Shown: piece by piece, positions 55,271-56,327 of the stretch
How the letters are laid out: each line of letters starts with the position of its first letter
Numbering within the stretch: position 1 is the stretch's first letter
Source: a virus
Strand: one strand, 5' to 3'
Virus record (IMG/VR): IMGVR_UViG_3300027889_000009
Coordinates: 1-56,327 of that record
DNA length: 56,327 nt
Made by a program: the position numbers and the translations under genes
Notes under the pieces: model-generated
Databases searched by the model: none
What the model was told of the DNA's origin: nothing
The model's input: the letters and a program-made list of their open reading frames with translations, nothing else

Positions 55271-55301
55271 TGTCATCTCCCGTTCGTGGTGGTGGTGTGG
55301 G

Positions 55302-55460
55302 TTAGGCGGCGGCCCGGACTAGCGTGAGGCATCCGGCGTCGTACCGGGACTCGCTGCCGTCCAGGAATCGCACCGTGTAAATGCCGCCGCCGTTGTCGAT
55401 CACCTTGCCCTTGCGCCCGTCGAAGGTTTCCACAATGTCGCCAAGATTGTAAGTCGTCAT
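55302..55460 (-). CDS. KOW/SH3-like small protein (52 aa)
   Basis: ATG 55460 with AAGGAG 8 nt upstream. MTTYNLGDIVETFDGRKGKV, then GGIYTVRFLDGSESRYDAGC: a KOW or tudor-like beta barrel. The tetranucleotide repeat lies 25 nt upstream, so expression may depend on repeat number. Confidence 0.6.
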   Translation of the reverse strand: MTTYNLGDIVETFDGRKGKVIDNGGGIYTVRFLDGSESRYDAGCLTLVRAAA

Positions 55461-55485
55461 CGGTCATCTCCTTGGTTGGTTCGCG

Positions 55486-55535
55486 TCACTCACTCACTCA
55501 CTCACTCACTCACTCACTCACTCACTCACTCACTC
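55486..55535. repeat. Tetranucleotide repeat (TCAC) x12.5
   Basis: Fifty nucleotides of perfect TCAC repeats (GAGT-type on the minus strand), 26 nt before the ATG of the gene at 55302-55460 and in the leader or promoter of that gene. Length changes by slipped-strand mispairing are expected. Confidence 0.95.
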
Positions 55536-55614
55536 GACACTACCTAATGCACTCCCCATGCCACTGGCATGGATTCGCGTTTACCCTGTAAATAATCACG
55601 TTTGGTGATTCTAC

Positions 55615-55633
55615 CCGCCAATTCGTGGCGGGC
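55615..55633 (-). terminator. Terminator after 55672-55839 gene
   Basis: CCCGCC/GGCGGG hairpin with a 7-nt loop, then a second hairpin AATCAC/GTGATT (55592-55609) ending in ATTTA, directly after the stop codon. Confidence 0.55.
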
Positions 55634-55671
55634 AACTGTGTCATTGTGATACGGTGGTGTGCGGCGTTTCG

Positions 55672-55839
55672 CTACGATGACTTGCGCGGCTCCCATTTAC
55701 CTTCTGGCGGCAACTCCCGCTTACCTTCTGCCGATTTGGCAAAGGCAACGGCTTCCTTGCGAGTCGAGAACGGCCCGGTTCTGTCCTTCCCGCAATGCAG
55801 CCACCACACACGATTTTCAGACCAGTTGCACTTTTCCAT
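55672..55839 (-). CDS. Small protein (55 aa)
   Basis: ATG 55839. MEKCNWSENRVWWLHCGKDR, then STRKEAVAFAKSAEGKRELP: an alpha/beta mini-protein with two Cys. A longer overlapping frame was rejected as it lacks this sense pattern. Function unknown. Confidence 0.5.
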   Translation of the reverse strand: MEKCNWSENRVWWLHCGKDRTGPFSTRKEAVAFAKSAEGKRELPPEGKWEPRKSS

Positions 55840-55857
55840 TTCTCTCTCCACAAAAAG

Positions 55858-55965
55858 TTACGGTTTCCACTGATCCGCAGGCAACATACCTGCGTACCAC
55901 AACGTCAACTCCAGCAGGTCACCAGCGGCGTCTACCACGTCTTCAGTGGTGACGTGCTGGGCCAT
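55858..55965 (-). CDS. Small helical protein (35 aa)
   Basis: ATG 55965. MAQHVTTEDVVDAAGDLLEL, then TLWYAGMLPADQWKP. Amphipathic helix. Evidence is sense-like sequence and tight packing between neighbours. Confidence 0.45.
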   Translation of the reverse strand: MAQHVTTEDVVDAAGDLLELTLWYAGMLPADQWKP

Positions 55966-55976
55966 GATGACGCTGG

Positions 55977-56273
55977 CTATCGTTGCGGATAGGCCAGTTT
56001 CGGTTGCGATGTCGTGTCAATCTCGTAATCCGCCAGCACCTTATCGATGTATGCCTTGGCGGTCTCGCTGCCGCCACGAGCGGCGCAGCGGAAGATTTCG
56101 GTCATTGCGTCAACCTGGTCCCTAAATTTTGCGACGTTTTTTTCCGCCATCGATACCTTGCCGCGCAGCATCATCAACTCGCGGTTGTTCGGTTCGGCCG
56201 CCGCTTCAAGAACCCTGATGTGCTCGCGTGCCCACGTCGGCAGTTTGGCAATCTTCTTTTGCAAATCTTCCAC
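55977..56273 (-). CDS. Phage coiled-coil protein (98 aa)
   Basis: GTG 56273 has AAGGGAG upstream. MEDLQKKIAKLPTWAREHIR, VLEAAAEPNNRELMMLRGKV and AARGGSETAKAYIDKVLADY match a common small phage family with an LPxWARxHIxxLE start and a C-terminal AAxGG-xAxAYxxxVLxDY. Function unknown. Confidence 0.65.
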   Translation of the reverse strand: MEDLQKKIAKLPTWAREHIRVLEAAAEPNNRELMMLRGKVSMAEKNVAKFRDQVDAMTEIFRCAARGGSETAKAYIDKVLADYEIDTTSQPKLAYPQR

Positions 56274-56327
56274 GTCTCATTCTCCCTTCCCCGCTGGTGG
56301 GCGCACAGCGGTGGTGTTGTGTCAACT

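Noticed and set aside
55486-55535. Possible CRISPR array or phage origin
   Set aside because: It is a simple 4-nt tandem repeat without spacers; no CRISPR array was found anywhere in the window.

Overview
The window is the interior of a long-tailed (siphovirus-like) bacteriophage or prophage genome, GC-rich and coding-dense, with nearly all genes on the minus strand and many ATGA/GTGA overlaps. The host is probably a planctomycete of the Gemmata type. This rests on a secreted protein ending in a domain like the planctomycete-specific TIGR03000 domain (2175-2843) and on a large exported protein with a CxxCH haem motif that resembles Gemmata extracytoplasmic proteins (4027-6033). No integrase, polymerase, lysin or large terminase subunit was recognised, so the genome continues on both sides.

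Layout, read in the direction of minus-strand transcription (right to left). 56.3-50.6 kb holds small early/accessory genes, many with zinc ribbons, including a DnaJ-type zinc-finger protein, a tetranucleotide repeat in a leader and a structured terminator RNA. 50.6-49.4 kb on the plus strand holds a small-terminase-like protein and one unknown. 49.3-47.2 kb carries a SAM methyltransferase and small genes. The portal (45.1-46.8 kb) is followed by an accessory block (45.1-40.4 kb) of cysteine-rich mini-proteins, a tRNA-Gln, a truncated DUF3800 gene and a compact three-way-junction small RNA with its own promoter and terminator. Then come the fused prohead protease/scaffold, HK97-type major capsid protein, head-tail connectors, tail tube, tail chaperone-like pair, tape measure and distal tail proteins (40.1-25.7 kb).

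25.7-24.1 kb contains a DNA-binding protein with a self-overlapping operator/promoter, then about 590 nt without a credible gene that looks like a large structured non-coding RNA ending in a Rho-independent terminator. 23.9-22.2 kb holds small genes. A plus-strand operon (20.0-22.2 kb) encodes an XRE regulator, a GroES-like co-chaperonin and an HNH nuclease. A plus-strand glycosyltransferase (18.1-19.0 kb) faces a large exported beta-propeller/lectin-like protein. 15.2-10.5 kb has receptor-binding or virion surface proteins interrupted by a GIY-YIG homing nuclease. 10.5-7.9 kb holds several small membrane proteins (possible holins).

A plus-strand transcription unit (6.1-7.9 kb) consists of promoter, tRNA-like gene, a 535-residue phage protein and terminator. 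The left end (6.0-0 kb) holds host-like exported proteins, a candidate Acb2/Tad1-type cyclic-nucleotide sponge (anti-CBASS/anti-Thoeris) and an HNH homing nuclease.

The strongest candidates for something new are the small three-way-junction RNA (42.35-42.42 kb), the ~590-nt ornate RNA (24.14-24.73 kb), the ribbon-helix-helix/membrane/haem fusion protein with a leaderless, direct-repeat promoter, and the anti-defence candidate.
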